From positions 2,891,501 to 2,955,500 of the forward strand of contig NZ_CP060825.1 in NCBI RefSeq assembly GCF_014489615.1: 64,000 nucleotides of DNA. The letters run 5' to 3'. This DNA comes from Streptomyces genisteinicus (GTDB taxonomy: Bacteria > Actinomycetota > Actinomycetes > Streptomycetales > Streptomycetaceae). Below, in pieces: positions 1 to 12,246 of this stretch (its first letter is position 1; each line of letters starts with the position of its first letter). A model generated the notes under the pieces. It searched no databases, was not told the origin of the DNA, and was given only the letters and a program-made list of their open reading frames with translations. The position numbers were made by a program, and so were the translations under genes.

Positions 1-83
1 GGGGGGCCGGCTGCACGGGGAGCGGTGCGTGCGGCTGTGAGGGCTTAGCCCGCGGGGGGTGCCCGCGGGTGCGGGTGCGTGGT

Positions 84-280
84 GGGGTGCGGGTGTGGGG
101 GTGGCGCACCCACGCTGCGCGCGGGGTGTCCTTGCCGGACGAGGTGGTTCGGTGCGGGTGTGTGGGTGGCGCACCCACGCTGCGCGCGGGGTGTCCTTGC
201 CGGACGAGGTGGTTCGGTGCGGGTGTGTGGGTGGCGCACCCACGCTGCGCGCGGGTTGTCCTCAGACGCCGGACAGGCTT
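84..280. repeat. Three 65-bp tandem units of an intergenic repeat
   Basis: Three head-to-tail units with a 65-bp period. Each contains a gggtggcgcaccc core followed by ctgcgcgcgggg and then a gtcc...ccggac segment. Units one and two are nearly identical, and unit three diverges after the ctgcgcgcggg block into the tail used elsewhere in the region. There is no unique spacer between units, so this is not a CRISPR array. Confidence 0.75.
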
Positions 281-404
281 TGTTGCCCGGTCGGGCATGT
301 TTCTTCTGTGCGGGCGGGGGTGGTGCACCCCCGCTCCGCGCGGGTGTCCTCAAACGCCGGACGGGCTTGAGTTGCCCGAACCGGGTCCGCACCGCCGGAC
401 GAAA

Positions 405-510
405 GTTGCGGGTCCCTCCGGAGGCTAGAGCGCCCGCTCGCCCCAGACCTACGTCGCCCTAACTGGACGACCGTCGGGCGCTTACGCCTCCTGCGCGCCC
501 CGTGTCCGCG
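405..510 (+). repeat. Left inner arm of long inverted repeat
   Basis: About 105 bp that recur as the reverse complement at 749-855. The first 44 bp of this arm appear identical to the end of the right arm and the rest matches at most positions. Together with the outer copies the paired region runs from about 221-510 to about 749-1053. Confidence 0.75.
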
Positions 511-748
511 GCGGACGCACCGGCCGGACGGGGGGAGGGAGCAGTTCCGGCTGCGGGTAGGTGGGTGCAGGGGGGCCGTCCGAGAGGACACCTCGCGCGC
601 GCAGCGGAGGTGGGAAAGCCACCCGGTCCCGCGATTGAGGACACGGCACCAGGCCATGCCGCGAACAGCACACGCGGCCACAGATGCTCACGACGACCGG
701 GGCCGCGGACGAAGAGACAGCCCCGACACCGGCGGGCCGGTACGTTCC

Positions 749-855
749 CCGGGGACACGGGGCGCGCAGGAGGCGTAAGCGGCCGACGGTCCTCCGGCTA
801 GGGCAGGTCAAGTCTGGGGCGAGCGGGCGCTCTAGCCTCCGGAGGGACCCGCAAC
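749..855 (-). repeat. Right inner arm of long inverted repeat
   Basis: Reverse complement of 405-510. Outside it, on both sides of the structure, lie matching copies of the cgccggacgggcttg-type element (left about 350-370, right about 889-912), so the whole 1-kb stretch could fold as one large interrupted hairpin. Confidence 0.75.
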
Positions 856-1090
856 TCCCACTCCACGCACCGGACCAGCGCCGTGCAACCCAAGCCCGTC
901 CGGCGCTTGAGGACACCCGCGCGCAGCGGGGGTGCACCACCCCCGCCCGCACAAAAGGCGCAAGCCCAACCCCGCACCCAAGCCCGTCCGGCGTCTGAGG
1001 ACAACCCGCGCGCAGCGGGGGTGCGCCACCCACACACCCGCACCCAAACGGAACCCGCGCCCCCGCGGACACCGCACCCGCCCCCGCGGG

Positions 1091-2596
1091 CTACGCGCTG
1101 AAGCGTTGTTGGCGGGCGAGGGCGCGGCGCAGCTCCCCCGGGAAGGGGTGGTAGGGGCCGTACGCCAGTTCCGCGTCGTAGAGGAGGGACCTGAACTGCC
1201 CCTGGGCCGCCGCGTGGTCGCCCACGGCGAGGAGGAGGTGGCCGATCCGGTGCCGGACCTGGAAGGCCCGGTCGCGGTCCGTGGTCTCGTAGTACGGCAG
1301 GACCGCCCGGTACTCCGCCAGGGCGGCGGCGGGTTCGCCGAGTTGCTCCAGGCACTGGGCCGCGTCGTGGCGGAACTGGAGGGTTCCCGGGTCGGACGGG
1401 CCGGCCTCCGCCGTGCGGTCGTCGGCGAGGCGCCGCAGCTCCGGCAGGGCGCGGCGGTACTGGCCGTCGTCCATGAGGGTGGCGGCGTACTGCTTGCGCA
1501 GGATGCGCACGACGGGTGACCGTTCGCCGTGTTCGGCGGCGGCCGCCGGGAGGATGCCGCCGAGGACGTCGACGGCCCGGGTGATGCTGCCTTCGCCGAG
1601 GAGCCGTTTGACCTCGTCGACCGCGGCCGCGACGTCCGGGCGGGGTGCGGGGACGGCCGGGGGTGTGACGGGCTGCGGCGGCACGCCCGCGCGGTCGGGC
1701 CAGGGGGCGTGGGGGCGTACGAAGGGCCGGGTCGGGTCGAGGGGGCCGGTCCGCCCGCCGGGTGACGGCAGCAGGGGGCGGAGGGCTTCGTAGACGTCCT
1801 GCGCCCCGGACGGCCGGTGCTGGGGGTCCTTGGCGAGGAGGTGGAGGACGATCGCCTCGAGCGCCTCGGGGATCTCGGGGCGGAGCTGGCGCACCGGGAG
1901 CGGCGGTTCGTGGAGGTGCCGGTGGAGTACGCCGAGCGCGGTGGAGCCGGCGAACGGCACGGTGCCGCTGAGGAGTTCGTGGAGCAGCACGCCGAGGGCG
2001 TAGAGGTCGGTGTACGGGCCGACGGCGCCGCCCATCGCCTGTTCGGGGGCCATGTAGGCGGGGCTGCCGATGGGCGAGCCGGTGTGGGTGAGGCGGGTGG
2101 TGTCGGTGTCGATGACGGAGGCGACGCCGAGGTCGAGGACGGTGACCGTCCCGTCGGGCTTGACCATGACGTTGCGCGGTTTGAGGTCGCGGTGGACGAT
2201 CGGCACCGCGTGGACGGCGCCGAGTACGGAGCAGAGCTGTGCCGCGACGCCGACGGCCCATTCCCACGGGTAGGGCTCGTGTTCGGCGAGGTGGTCGGCG
2301 AGGTCGGCGCCTTCGACGTACTGCATGACGAGGTAGAGGTCGTCGCCGTCGCTGCCGGCGTCGTGCACGGTGACCAGGCCGGGGTGGCAGACCTGGGCGG
2401 TGACGCGGCACTCGCGGACGAAGCGGCGGCGCATCTCGTCGGCGGCGGTGGCGGCCGCCATGTGGTCGGGGCGCAGCAGTTTCACGGCGACGCGGCGGTC
2501 GAGCCGGCCGTCGTAGGCGGTCCAGACCTGGCCCATGCCGCCCTGTCCGATGAGTGCGGAGAGCTCGTAGCGGCCTCCGACGACCCGTCCGTTCAC
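1091..2596 (-). CDS. Serine/threonine protein kinase with C-terminal TPR-like region
   Basis: A 501-aa protein starting at GTG 2596, which overlaps the stop of the upstream membrane-protein gene by four bases (GTGA). The kinase domain fills residues 10-270. It has the glycine loop IGQGGMGQVW, the ATP-binding Lys39 in VAVKLL, the catalytic loop HRDLKPRN at 135-142, DLG at 155-157 in place of DFG, and YMAPEQ. A Pro-rich linker follows, then about 200 helical residues with TPR-like spacing. No transmembrane segment or PASTA domain is visible, so it is probably cytosolic and may dock on the membrane protein encoded just upstream. Substrates are unknown. Confidence 0.93.
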   Translation of the reverse strand: MNGRVVGGRYELSALIGQGGMGQVWTAYDGRLDRRVAVKLLRPDHMAAATAADEMRRRFVRECRVTAQVCHPGLVTVHDAGSDGDDLYLVMQYVEGADLADHLAEHEPYPWEWAVGVAAQLCSVLGAVHAVPIVHRDLKPRNVMVKPDGTVTVLDLGVASVIDTDTTRLTHTGSPIGSPAYMAPEQAMGGAVGPYTDLYALGVLLHELLSGTVPFAGSTALGVLHRHLHEPPLPVRQLRPEIPEALEAIVLHLLAKDPQHRPSGAQDVYEALRPLLPSPGGRTGPLDPTRPFVRPHAPWPDRAGVPPQPVTPPAVPAPRPDVAAAVDEVKRLLGEGSITRAVDVLGGILPAAAAEHGERSPVVRILRKQYAATLMDDGQYRRALPELRRLADDRTAEAGPSDPGTLQFRHDAAQCLEQLGEPAAALAEYRAVLPYYETTDRDRAFQVRHRIGHLLLAVGDHAAAQGQFRSLLYDAELAYGPYHPFPGELRRALARQQRFSA

Positions 2597-3210
2597 CGGG
2601 CGCCGCCCCGGTCGCCGGGTCCGGTGTCCCGGTGGTCGGTGCCGCGCAGCAGGTCGCTCAGCTCGTCGAGTTCGGCGCGGACCTGGTCGATGCGCGGGGG
2701 GACGGGCGGGGGCGTGGGGTGGTGGGCGGGCGTGGGGTGGTGGGCGGGGCCGGCGGGTATCGGCGGGGGATAGCCGTACGCGGGCGGCGGCGTGTAGGGG
2801 CCGTACGGGGAGCCGGGCGCCGGGTGGTGTCCGATGGGGGCCGTGCGCGGCTGCTGGTGGTGCCGGATGTCGGTGACCAGGTAGTGCACGGGGACGCCGA
2901 TCGCGAGAGTGAAGAGGGCGGCGAGGCACACCCAGTCCACGGGCCGCGGGTCCTGCTGGGCCGAGTCCGTCGTGGCTTCGGTGCCGAACTCCCCCATCAC
3001 GACGAGCGAGGTCACGGCGGCGACCAGGGAGATCCAGAACAGCACCCAGTCGGTGCGCCTGCCGCGCATGATCGCGATGCGCAGCATGGTGCCCCAGGCG
3101 AGGAGTCCGAAGCTGAGCAGCGCGAGCGCCACGAGGACGACGCGCACGACGACGAGCAGCGCTGTCGAGGGGCGCGAGGGCTGCGGCGGCGCGTAGCCGT
3201 GGCCGTGCAT
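2593..3210 (-). CDS. Small multi-pass membrane protein, Pro-rich tail
   Basis: A 205-aa protein of unknown function. ATG 3210 is preferred over upstream in-frame starts because AGGAG sits about six bases before it. The short N-terminus (MHGHGYAPPQPS) is followed by hydrophobic segments at about residues 18-45, 52-72 and 92-112. Then comes a His/Pro/Tyr-rich stretch and a short acidic amphipathic C-terminus (VRAELDELSDLLRG). It overlaps the kinase start by four bases and so is translationally coupled to it. It may be a membrane partner or target of that kinase; that is inference from position only. Confidence 0.8.
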   Translation of the reverse strand: MHGHGYAPPQPSRPSTALLVVVRVVLVALALLSFGLLAWGTMLRIAIMRGRRTDWVLFWISLVAAVTSLVVMGEFGTEATTDSAQQDPRPVDWVCLAALFTLAIGVPVHYLVTDIRHHQQPRTAPIGHHPAPGSPYGPYTPPPAYGYPPPIPAGPAHHPTPAHHPTPPPVPPRIDQVRAELDELSDLLRGTDHRDTGPGDRGGAR

Positions 3211-3334
3211 TCCTGCTCCTGGGGTGCCTGGGGACGGGACGGAGGCGGACTGAAGCGTATACACCGACACCGACACGCGGCGGCGGGTTGTACGGAACGG
3301 TTGTCCGGTACGTCACTCCCGTCGGCCGCGCGGG

Positions 3335-5398
3335 TCACTCCGGCAGCACGCTGCCGTCGGTGAGGCCGTCGTAGAGGCCCTGGACGAGCTGTTCGCCGAG
3401 GCGGCCGGCGAGGCGGAGCGCGTCCTCGAACTCGGCGAGGGCGCGGAAGCGTTCGCCGTAGCGGCGCTGGTCGGCGAGGGGGAGCCGGGGGAGCTGGATG
3501 CGGCGGACGTCGAGGCGGGTGGCCGTGGACGCGTAGCTGCTGGCCTGCCGCTGGTTGGCGCTGCCGCGCAGGAACCCGGCGAGGAACCAGGCGTCGAGCG
3601 CGGCCGGGTCGGGGCGCAGCAGTTGGAGGTTGCGGCCGAGCGCGGCGCCGGCGAGCGCGTCGCAGGCGACCCGGACGACGGTGCCGCTGCCGAGTACGGG
3701 GACGACGATGTCGCCCCTCTCGATGAGTACGGGCTCTTCCTCGGGGCCTTCGGGCAGGGTGCCGGTGGGGCCGCGTCCGGCGAGCACGTCCTGTTCGGTC
3801 AGCACGGCGGGCGGTGCTTCGGCGCGGGCGGTGCCGGCGCCTCCGGCGCGCAGGACGAGGTCCTGGGCGCGGGCGAGTTCGCCGACGGTGGTGGAGGGCC
3901 AGGCGGCGGGTGCGGCGGGGGGTGCGGGGCGGGCGGGGCGCGGGGTGAGTTCGGCGGTGCGGCCGAGGGTGCGGGTGAGCCGTTCCCGCACCCGGCCGAG
4001 TTCGTCGGCGCCGCCGGCGGCGGGCGGGGGCAGGTGGCGGGCGGGGGCGAGGTCCACGTCGTCGTCGAGGAGTTCGACGACGGGGACGGCCCGGCTGACC
4101 CCGGGGTTCTCCTCGACCGTGCCGTGCCGGTCGAAGGGGCCCCAGGCGTCGAGCACGGCGGTGCGCAGTGCCGTCCAGTCGAGCCGGTCGCGGCCCGCGA
4201 CGGCTGTTTCGGTGCCGGCCTGTCCGGCGGCGGTGTCGACGACGAGCAGTCCGGCCGCGGGCCGGTCGGCGAGGCCGGGCCGGCGCAGCACCCACAGGTG
4301 CAGGGGGATGCCGTACGGCGGGGCGGCGCCGGCCGGGAGGGCGACGACGGCGCGCAGCGCGCCCCGGCGCAGCAGTCCGGCTCTGATCCGGCGGCCGGAG
4401 CGGCGGGACGCGGCGGCGGGCGGCATCAGCAGCACGGCCGTGCCGCCGGGCCGCAGCCGGGCGAGGGCGTGCTGGACCCAGGCGAGTTCGGACTCGGTGC
4501 GGGCGGGGAAGCCGTACTCCCAGCGGGGGTCGTAGGCGAGTTCGTCGTGGCCCCAGTTGCGTTCGTTGAAGGGCGGGTGGCAGAGCACGGCGTCGGCGGC
4601 GAGCTCGCCGTAGGCGTCGGCCCGCAGGGCGTCGCCTGCCTCGGTGCGGATGTCGGCGCCGGTGTGCAGGGCCAGGCGCAGGGCGCTGAGCGCCGCGAGG
4701 CCGGGGTCGGCGTCCTGGGCGAGGAGGCGGGCCGGGCGGCGGACGGCGCGCAGCAGTGCGCCGGTGCCCGCGGCCGGGTCGAGGACGGTGCCGCCGACGG
4801 GGACGAGGGCGGCCATCAGGTCGGCGAGGCCGGGCGGGGTGAGGCTGTACTGGCGCGGGTTGGCGTCGAGATGGCGTTTGAGCAGGAATTCGAAGGCCTG
4901 GCGGGCTCCGGTCTCGGCGGCGAGTTCGGCGATCCCCCGCAGCAGGGGTACGGCGTCGGCGAGTTCCGCGGCGTCCGGGACGGTGACGGTGTGCCGCGGG
5001 CCGAAGCGGGCGGTGAGCGCCTCGTCGAGCGCGGGGGGCAGCACCTCGGCGAGGCGCGGGTCGGAGACGGCGGCCGCCTCCAGCCAGACGGCGGGCCGGT
5101 CGTGGACGAGGAGCAGGACTGCGCCGGCCTGGACAAGGGCGGTGACGCCGCCGCCGGTGTGGGCGGCGAACTGCTGCCAGATCCGTTCCCGCAGGGGGAC
5201 CTCGGCGAGTTTGCCCTGGTCGCGGAGCCACCGTTCGACGTCGGCGAGGGCGAAGGACGGGCTGGTCTCGGAGCCGCCGACGGGCTTGGGGAAGTCGGCG
5301 TGCCTGCGCCGCCAGTTGCTCACTGCCGCGCGTCCGACACCGGCGAGTCTGGCGATCTGGGCGGCGGTCACCTCCGCCGCGTTCTCCTGCACCCGCAT
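3335..5398 (-). CDS. HTH / N6-adenine methylase / specificity-domain fusion
   Basis: A 687-aa protein with three parts. Residues 8-62 form an excisionase- or MerR-like helix-turn-helix (TAAQIARLAGVGRAAVSNWRR, then FALADVERWL). Residues 165-400 are a HsdM-like Rossmann methyltransferase with the SAM motif DPAAGTG at 207-213. Residues about 500-687 resemble half of a type I S subunit, with a target-recognition segment and a C-terminal helix. The catalytic NPPF/Y motif reads HPPF at 274-277, so the Asn is replaced. No restriction subunit lies nearby, and a kinase operon follows 124 bp downstream. It may be a solitary modification enzyme or a DNA-binding regulator that lost methylation. Confidence 0.85.
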   Translation of the reverse strand: MRVQENAAEVTAAQIARLAGVGRAAVSNWRRRHADFPKPVGGSETSPSFALADVERWLRDQGKLAEVPLRERIWQQFAAHTGGGVTALVQAGAVLLLVHDRPAVWLEAAAVSDPRLAEVLPPALDEALTARFGPRHTVTVPDAAELADAVPLLRGIAELAAETGARQAFEFLLKRHLDANPRQYSLTPPGLADLMAALVPVGGTVLDPAAGTGALLRAVRRPARLLAQDADPGLAALSALRLALHTGADIRTEAGDALRADAYGELAADAVLCHPPFNERNWGHDELAYDPRWEYGFPARTESELAWVQHALARLRPGGTAVLLMPPAAASRRSGRRIRAGLLRRGALRAVVALPAGAAPPYGIPLHLWVLRRPGLADRPAAGLLVVDTAAGQAGTETAVAGRDRLDWTALRTAVLDAWGPFDRHGTVEENPGVSRAVPVVELLDDDVDLAPARHLPPPAAGGADELGRVRERLTRTLGRTAELTPRPARPAPPAAPAAWPSTTVGELARAQDLVLRAGGAGTARAEAPPAVLTEQDVLAGRGPTGTLPEGPEEEPVLIERGDIVVPVLGSGTVVRVACDALAGAALGRNLQLLRPDPAALDAWFLAGFLRGSANQRQASSYASTATRLDVRRIQLPRLPLADQRRYGERFRALAEFEDALRLAGRLGEQLVQGLYDGLTDGSVLPE

Positions 5399-5508
5399 CC
5401 CCCTCGGCCGGCCCGATCAGTTGGTCACGCTGCTGTAACGGCGATCCTAGCGACTGCGCGGACAGCCCGCTTCACAGCGTGCCCACACTGTAAGCCCAAG
5501 ATCTCGTG

Positions 5509-5537
5509 TTGACTCGGTTCACAAGCTCTGCTGTTAT
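5509..5537 (+). promoter_or_regulatory. Candidate promoter for the DUF4190/DUF4352 gene
   Basis: TTGACT (5509-5514), a 17-bp spacer and TGTTAT (5532-5537) match the vegetative sigma-70 pattern. It lies about 60 bp upstream of the ATG at 5599 in a locally AT-richer intergenic stretch. Confidence 0.45.
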
Positions 5538-5598
5538 TGACCCCGCGAAGCACGGATCTTCACGCAGGCTTTACACACTTCACTCGGGGGGAACACCC

Positions 5599-6441
5599 AT
5601 GTCTCAGCCCACGCAGTCCCAGTACGGAGCGCCCTACCCGGGCGGGCCCGCCGGCTTCACGCCCCAGGCGCAGCCGCGCAACGGCCTCGGCACCGCCGGT
5701 CTGGTGCTCGGCATCATCGGCCTCGTCGTCGCGGTCATCCCGCTGCTCTTCTGGCTCGGCGGCTTCCTGGGCCTGCTCGCCCTGATCTTCGGCCTGATCG
5801 GCCTCGGCCGCGCCAAGCGCGCCCAGGCGACCAACAAGGGCATCGCGCTCGCCGGCACCATCCTCGGCGGCGTGGCGATCGCCGCGGGCATCGCGATGGG
5901 CGTCGTGACGGTGCTCGCCGTCGACAAGGCGGTCGACGAGATCAACAAGTCCGTGGAGAGCGTGGCCACGGAGGAGGCCAAGAACCAGGAGCCCGCCGAC
6001 GCCGCGACCGACGCGGCCGCGGACAGCGGCGAGGAGCCCATCGCGCCGGGCGAGGTCCTCGCGGGCGGCGACGAGGTCATCTACGACGACAAGCTCTCGG
6101 TGACGGTCTCCGAGCCGAAGGCCTACAAGCCCAGCGAGTTCGCCATCGGCCACACCAGCGGCAACAAGGCCTACCAGGTCACCGTCGTCATCCAGAACGG
6201 CGGCACGGAGAAGTTCGACTCCACCCTGGTGACCGCCGAGGCCCGCGCCGGCGAGGACGGTGTCGAGGCCGAGCAGATCTTCGACGACAAGGTCGGCAGC
6301 GGCTTCGACGGCACCATCGCCCCGGGCAAGAAGGTCACCGTGACGTACGCCTTCGACGCCCCGGCCGCCGCCAAGAGCCTCATGGTCGAGGTCTCCCCCG
6401 GCATCATGCACGACGCCACCCTGTGGGAGCTGAAGCTCTGA
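5599..6441 (+). CDS. DUF4190 / DUF4352 membrane protein
   Basis: A 280-aa protein. The start at 5599 is chosen because GGGGGGA precedes it and the Gln/Pro-rich N-terminus (MSQPTQSQYG) is typical of this family. Residues 28-105 form two hydrophobic hairpin segments of the DUF4190 type (GLVLGIIGLV...GGFLGLLALIFGLIGLG, then IALAGTILGGVAI...). After an acidic Ala/Glu-rich linker, residues about 160-280 make an extracellular DUF4352-like beta-sandwich, seen in many actinobacterial surface proteins. No enzymatic motif is visible. A 13-bp hairpin terminator follows. Confidence 0.85.
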   Translation: MSQPTQSQYGAPYPGGPAGFTPQAQPRNGLGTAGLVLGIIGLVVAVIPLLFWLGGFLGLLALIFGLIGLGRAKRAQATNKGIALAGTILGGVAIAAGIAMGVVTVLAVDKAVDEINKSVESVATEEAKNQEPADAATDAAADSGEEPIAPGEVLAGGDEVIYDDKLSVTVSEPKAYKPSEFAIGHTSGNKAYQVTVVIQNGGTEKFDSTLVTAEARAGEDGVEAEQIFDDKVGSGFDGTIAPGKKVTVTYAFDAPAAAKSLMVEVSPGIMHDATLWELKL

Positions 6442-6569
6442 TCCGACGGGATCCGCACGGATCCCCGCGGATCGCCCAGGTCCGGTGCTTCGCGCACCAG
6501 CCGCCCAGGACACCGCCGCCCGGCGGGCGTCCGACGCGGGGCCCCGCCCCGCCCCCCGGGGGGGGGAGT

Positions 6570-6600
6570 GTGCAGGCCGTCCACACCGGACGGCCTGCAC
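6570..6600. terminator. Bidirectional terminator hairpin
   Basis: Perfect 13-bp inverted repeat (gtgcaggccgtcc and its complement) around a 5-nt loop, placed between the convergent DUF4190 and GNAT genes. Confidence 0.8.
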
Positions 6601-6623
6601 GCGTGTGCCGGGGCGGGCGCCGC

Positions 6624-7376
6624 TCAGAGGCGGTGGCGCACCCAGACGTTGGGCTCGACGTACACCGCGTAGCCGCGCTCCGCCTCGACGTGCACCGGGA
6701 CCAGCGCGCCCGGCACGACGGCGGCACCGCTCTCCTCGAAGGGCAGCCCCGTCCAGCGCCGCCACTCCCCGGTCGACCCGCTGACGGTCATCGACGCCGG
6801 CGCCACCTTCTCCACCACGCCGCCGGCGCGGACGTGGACCCGCAGCCACGGGTCGTACGGCAGCCCGTCCGACTCCCGGGTGCGGTGGGCGTACTCGTGG
6901 ATCGGGGTGTGCGGCTCCGCGCTCTTGGCGCTCGGCCGCACCGGGGCGATCACCTCGCTGAACCCGAGCCGCGCCGCGTTGTCCCGCATCGCGGCCAGCA
7001 TCCGCCCCGATATGCCCTGCCCCTGACGGCCGGTGGCCACCGTGATCTCGACGGCGCTGACGGTGTCCGGTGCGCGGCCGTGCCGCAGGTCGGAGAAGGC
7101 CCAGAGCATCACCTGGTCCCAGCCGCGGTCCGGCAGCTCCCGCCGCCCGTCCGCCTCCAGGGCCAGCGGGACGCTGAACGCCCGCGCCACGACCTCGCCC
7201 GCCGGGTCGGTGGCCACGAGCACGTACTCGGGCAGCTCGGCGACGATCCGGCCGATGTTGGCCCAGCCGACCGGATCCTGGACGACGAACTCGTCCCAGG
7301 TGTCGGGCATCCGCCACATGGCGTCCTTCAGACCGGGGCGCTCGGCGAGGGTGGTGATGGTCAGGTCCTTGTCCAT
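6624..7376 (-). CDS. GNAT-family N-acetyltransferase
   Basis: A 250-aa protein of the acetyl-CoA-dependent GNAT superfamily. The acetyl-CoA pyrophosphate-binding motif A is visible as VATGRQGQGISGRML around residues 120-134, followed by the helix AAMRDNAARLGF. The flanking regions are longer than in minimal GNATs. The substrate cannot be read from sequence. It is monocistronic and converges on the DUF4190 gene. Confidence 0.85.
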   Translation of the reverse strand: MDKDLTITTLAERPGLKDAMWRMPDTWDEFVVQDPVGWANIGRIVAELPEYVLVATDPAGEVVARAFSVPLALEADGRRELPDRGWDQVMLWAFSDLRHGRAPDTVSAVEITVATGRQGQGISGRMLAAMRDNAARLGFSEVIAPVRPSAKSAEPHTPIHEYAHRTRESDGLPYDPWLRVHVRAGGVVEKVAPASMTVSGSTGEWRRWTGLPFEESGAAVVPGALVPVHVEAERGYAVYVEPNVWVRHRL

Positions 7377-7450
7377 CGGCGCAGGCTAGCCGCCCTTTCG
7401 CCGCACCCCGCAACGGTTTTCCGCGCGCGCCGGCACCCGTCTGCCGGGCG

Positions 7451-8215
7451 TCATCCGCCGCACTGCGCCAGCATGGTCCGCTTGTCCGGGGCGGTCACCG
7501 GCATCTCGTACTTCAGCGCCACCTGTGCGAAACGCACCGCGTACGCGCACCGCACGCCCTTCTCGGGCGGCAGCCAGGAGGCGGGCCCCGAGTCCCGCTT
7601 GGCGGAGTTGGCCCGGCCCTGGACCGGCAGCAGGTTCAGCGGATCGTTCGCCAGCCGCCGCCGCTTGGCGTCGTCCCACCGCGCGGCACCGAGCTGCCAG
7701 GCGTACGACAGCGGGACCACGTGGTCTATCTGCACCTCGGCCGCCTTCGCCTTCTTCCAGGCGATGTCCGTGCCGGTGTACGGGTCGTGCAGCACCATCG
7801 AGACGACCACGCAGTCGGACCCGGAGCGGAACTCCACCTCGCTGCCGTGGAGTTTCAGCAGGTCGTTGCGGGTGTCGCAGCCGTTCCGGGCCAGGGCGAC
7901 CCCGTCCGCCGTGTCCAGCCAGGCGTGCCCGAAGGCGTCGCGCTCGTAACCGGTGCGCGGGCCGCGGCCCTTGACCGTGAGGCGTTCCACCAGCTCGCGC
8001 GCCTTGTCGCGGTCGGCACCGGCCGTCACCGCGGCGAGCCCCCGGCCGGTGCCCTCCGGGTTCGCCAGCGGGCTCACCGCGGCCGGGGAACCTCCGCGGG
8101 CCGGAGGCACCGACTCGCCACCGGCCCCGCCGGGCCCGCCGACGCCCGTGACGTCGCAGCCGGCGAGCAGGACGACGGCCGTCAGCACGGCCCCGGACGT
8201 CATGTGTCGCTTCAC
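7451..8215 (-). CDS. Lipoprotein with HNH nuclease domain (DUF1524)
   Basis: A 254-aa protein with a lipoprotein signal peptide, VVLLAGC, giving a lipidated Cys at about residue 20. A Gly/Ser/Pro linker leads to the DUF1524/HNH nuclease region, where the core reads DHVVPLSYAW, then NDPLNLLPV and a conserved Asn-Ser-Ala-Lys. It is therefore expected to act on nucleic acid outside the membrane; nutrient DNA scavenging is possible. ATG at residue 5 is an alternative start. It is a single gene between the acetyltransferase and mfd. Confidence 0.88.
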   Translation of the reverse strand: MKRHMTSGAVLTAVVLLAGCDVTGVGGPGGAGGESVPPARGGSPAAVSPLANPEGTGRGLAAVTAGADRDKARELVERLTVKGRGPRTGYERDAFGHAWLDTADGVALARNGCDTRNDLLKLHGSEVEFRSGSDCVVVSMVLHDPYTGTDIAWKKAKAAEVQIDHVVPLSYAWQLGAARWDDAKRRRLANDPLNLLPVQGRANSAKRDSGPASWLPPEKGVRCAYAVRFAQVALKYEMPVTAPDKRTMLAQCGG

Positions 8216-8279
8216 GCGGCGTACGGTACCGGCCCCGCGCCACCCACGGGGGCGGCGGGGCGCCGGCGGGGGCCCTCCG

Positions 8280-11810
<3,531 letters not shown>

Positions 11811-12246
11811 GAGGGCATCCATCCGGGAGCAGCTGGGGGGTGGGCAACGCGAAGGACCCGACACGTCGCACGGGCCGGGGGTCTCCAGCCTACGTCGGCG
11901 CCCTGACAGCCGCGCCCCGGTCCCGCTCCCCGGGCGCGGCTCGCGGCGGGCGCGGGGAGCGGCAGCGGGGCAGGTGGGGCGCGCGTGGCGGGTGAGGCGG
12001 GGAGGGCGGGTGGGGGTCGATGGGGTCGGCGCGCGGGCGGGGCGCGCGTGGCGGACCGGCGCACGGCCCGGACGGCGTGAGACCGCCCCGCCCCGGACGG
12101 CGCACGGCCCCCGGGCGCCTCTGTCGGGGCGCCCGGGGGCCGTGTGCGCGCCGGCGGCGGGGCCGGACCCCCGTACCGGGTCCGCCGCCGGCGGTCGTGC
12201 CGCCGGTCCGCGGCGGTCGCGTGCGGACCGCCGCGCAGGGCCGTGC
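11811..12246. other. 436-bp intergenic region between ABC permease and mfd
   Basis: No gene is seen; frames through it are Arg/Pro/Gly-rich shadows. The right half contains the hairpin described at 12101-12148. The left half must hold the mfd promoter on the minus strand, but no clear -35/-10 pair was found. Confidence 0.6.
12101..12148 (-). terminator. Terminator of the ABC transporter operon
   Basis: Inverted repeat with arms at 12101-12119 and 12128-12148 and an 8-nt loop. The arms are perfect except for a 2-nt bulge. It lies about 100 bp past the permease stop in the direction of transcription. Confidence 0.65.

Larger units (their letters stand above)
1..1090. other. Non-coding repeat region downstream of the kinase gene
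   Basis: No convincing gene is present. All open frames here are arginine/proline/glycine-rich shadows caused by extreme GC. The stretch is filled with repeated intergenic elements in both orientations. Copies at about 84-375 read one way, copies at about 880-1055 read the other way, and a roughly 105-bp inverted pair (405-510 and 749-855) lies inside them. The central spacer (about 512-748) carries further degenerate copies of the same element around 575-640. The Ser/Thr kinase gene stops at the right edge of this region. Confidence 0.7.

Noticed and set aside
84..280. Possible CRISPR array
   Set aside because: The 65-bp units are tandem without unique spacers and no cas genes are near.
798..2411. 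Long minus-strand frame of 537 codons over the kinase gene
   Set aside because: Arg/Pro-rich composition and no motifs; it is a shadow of the kinase coding strand in another frame.
3335..5398. Complete type I restriction-modification system
   Set aside because: Only the fused M/S-like protein is present; no HsdR homologue occurs in the window.
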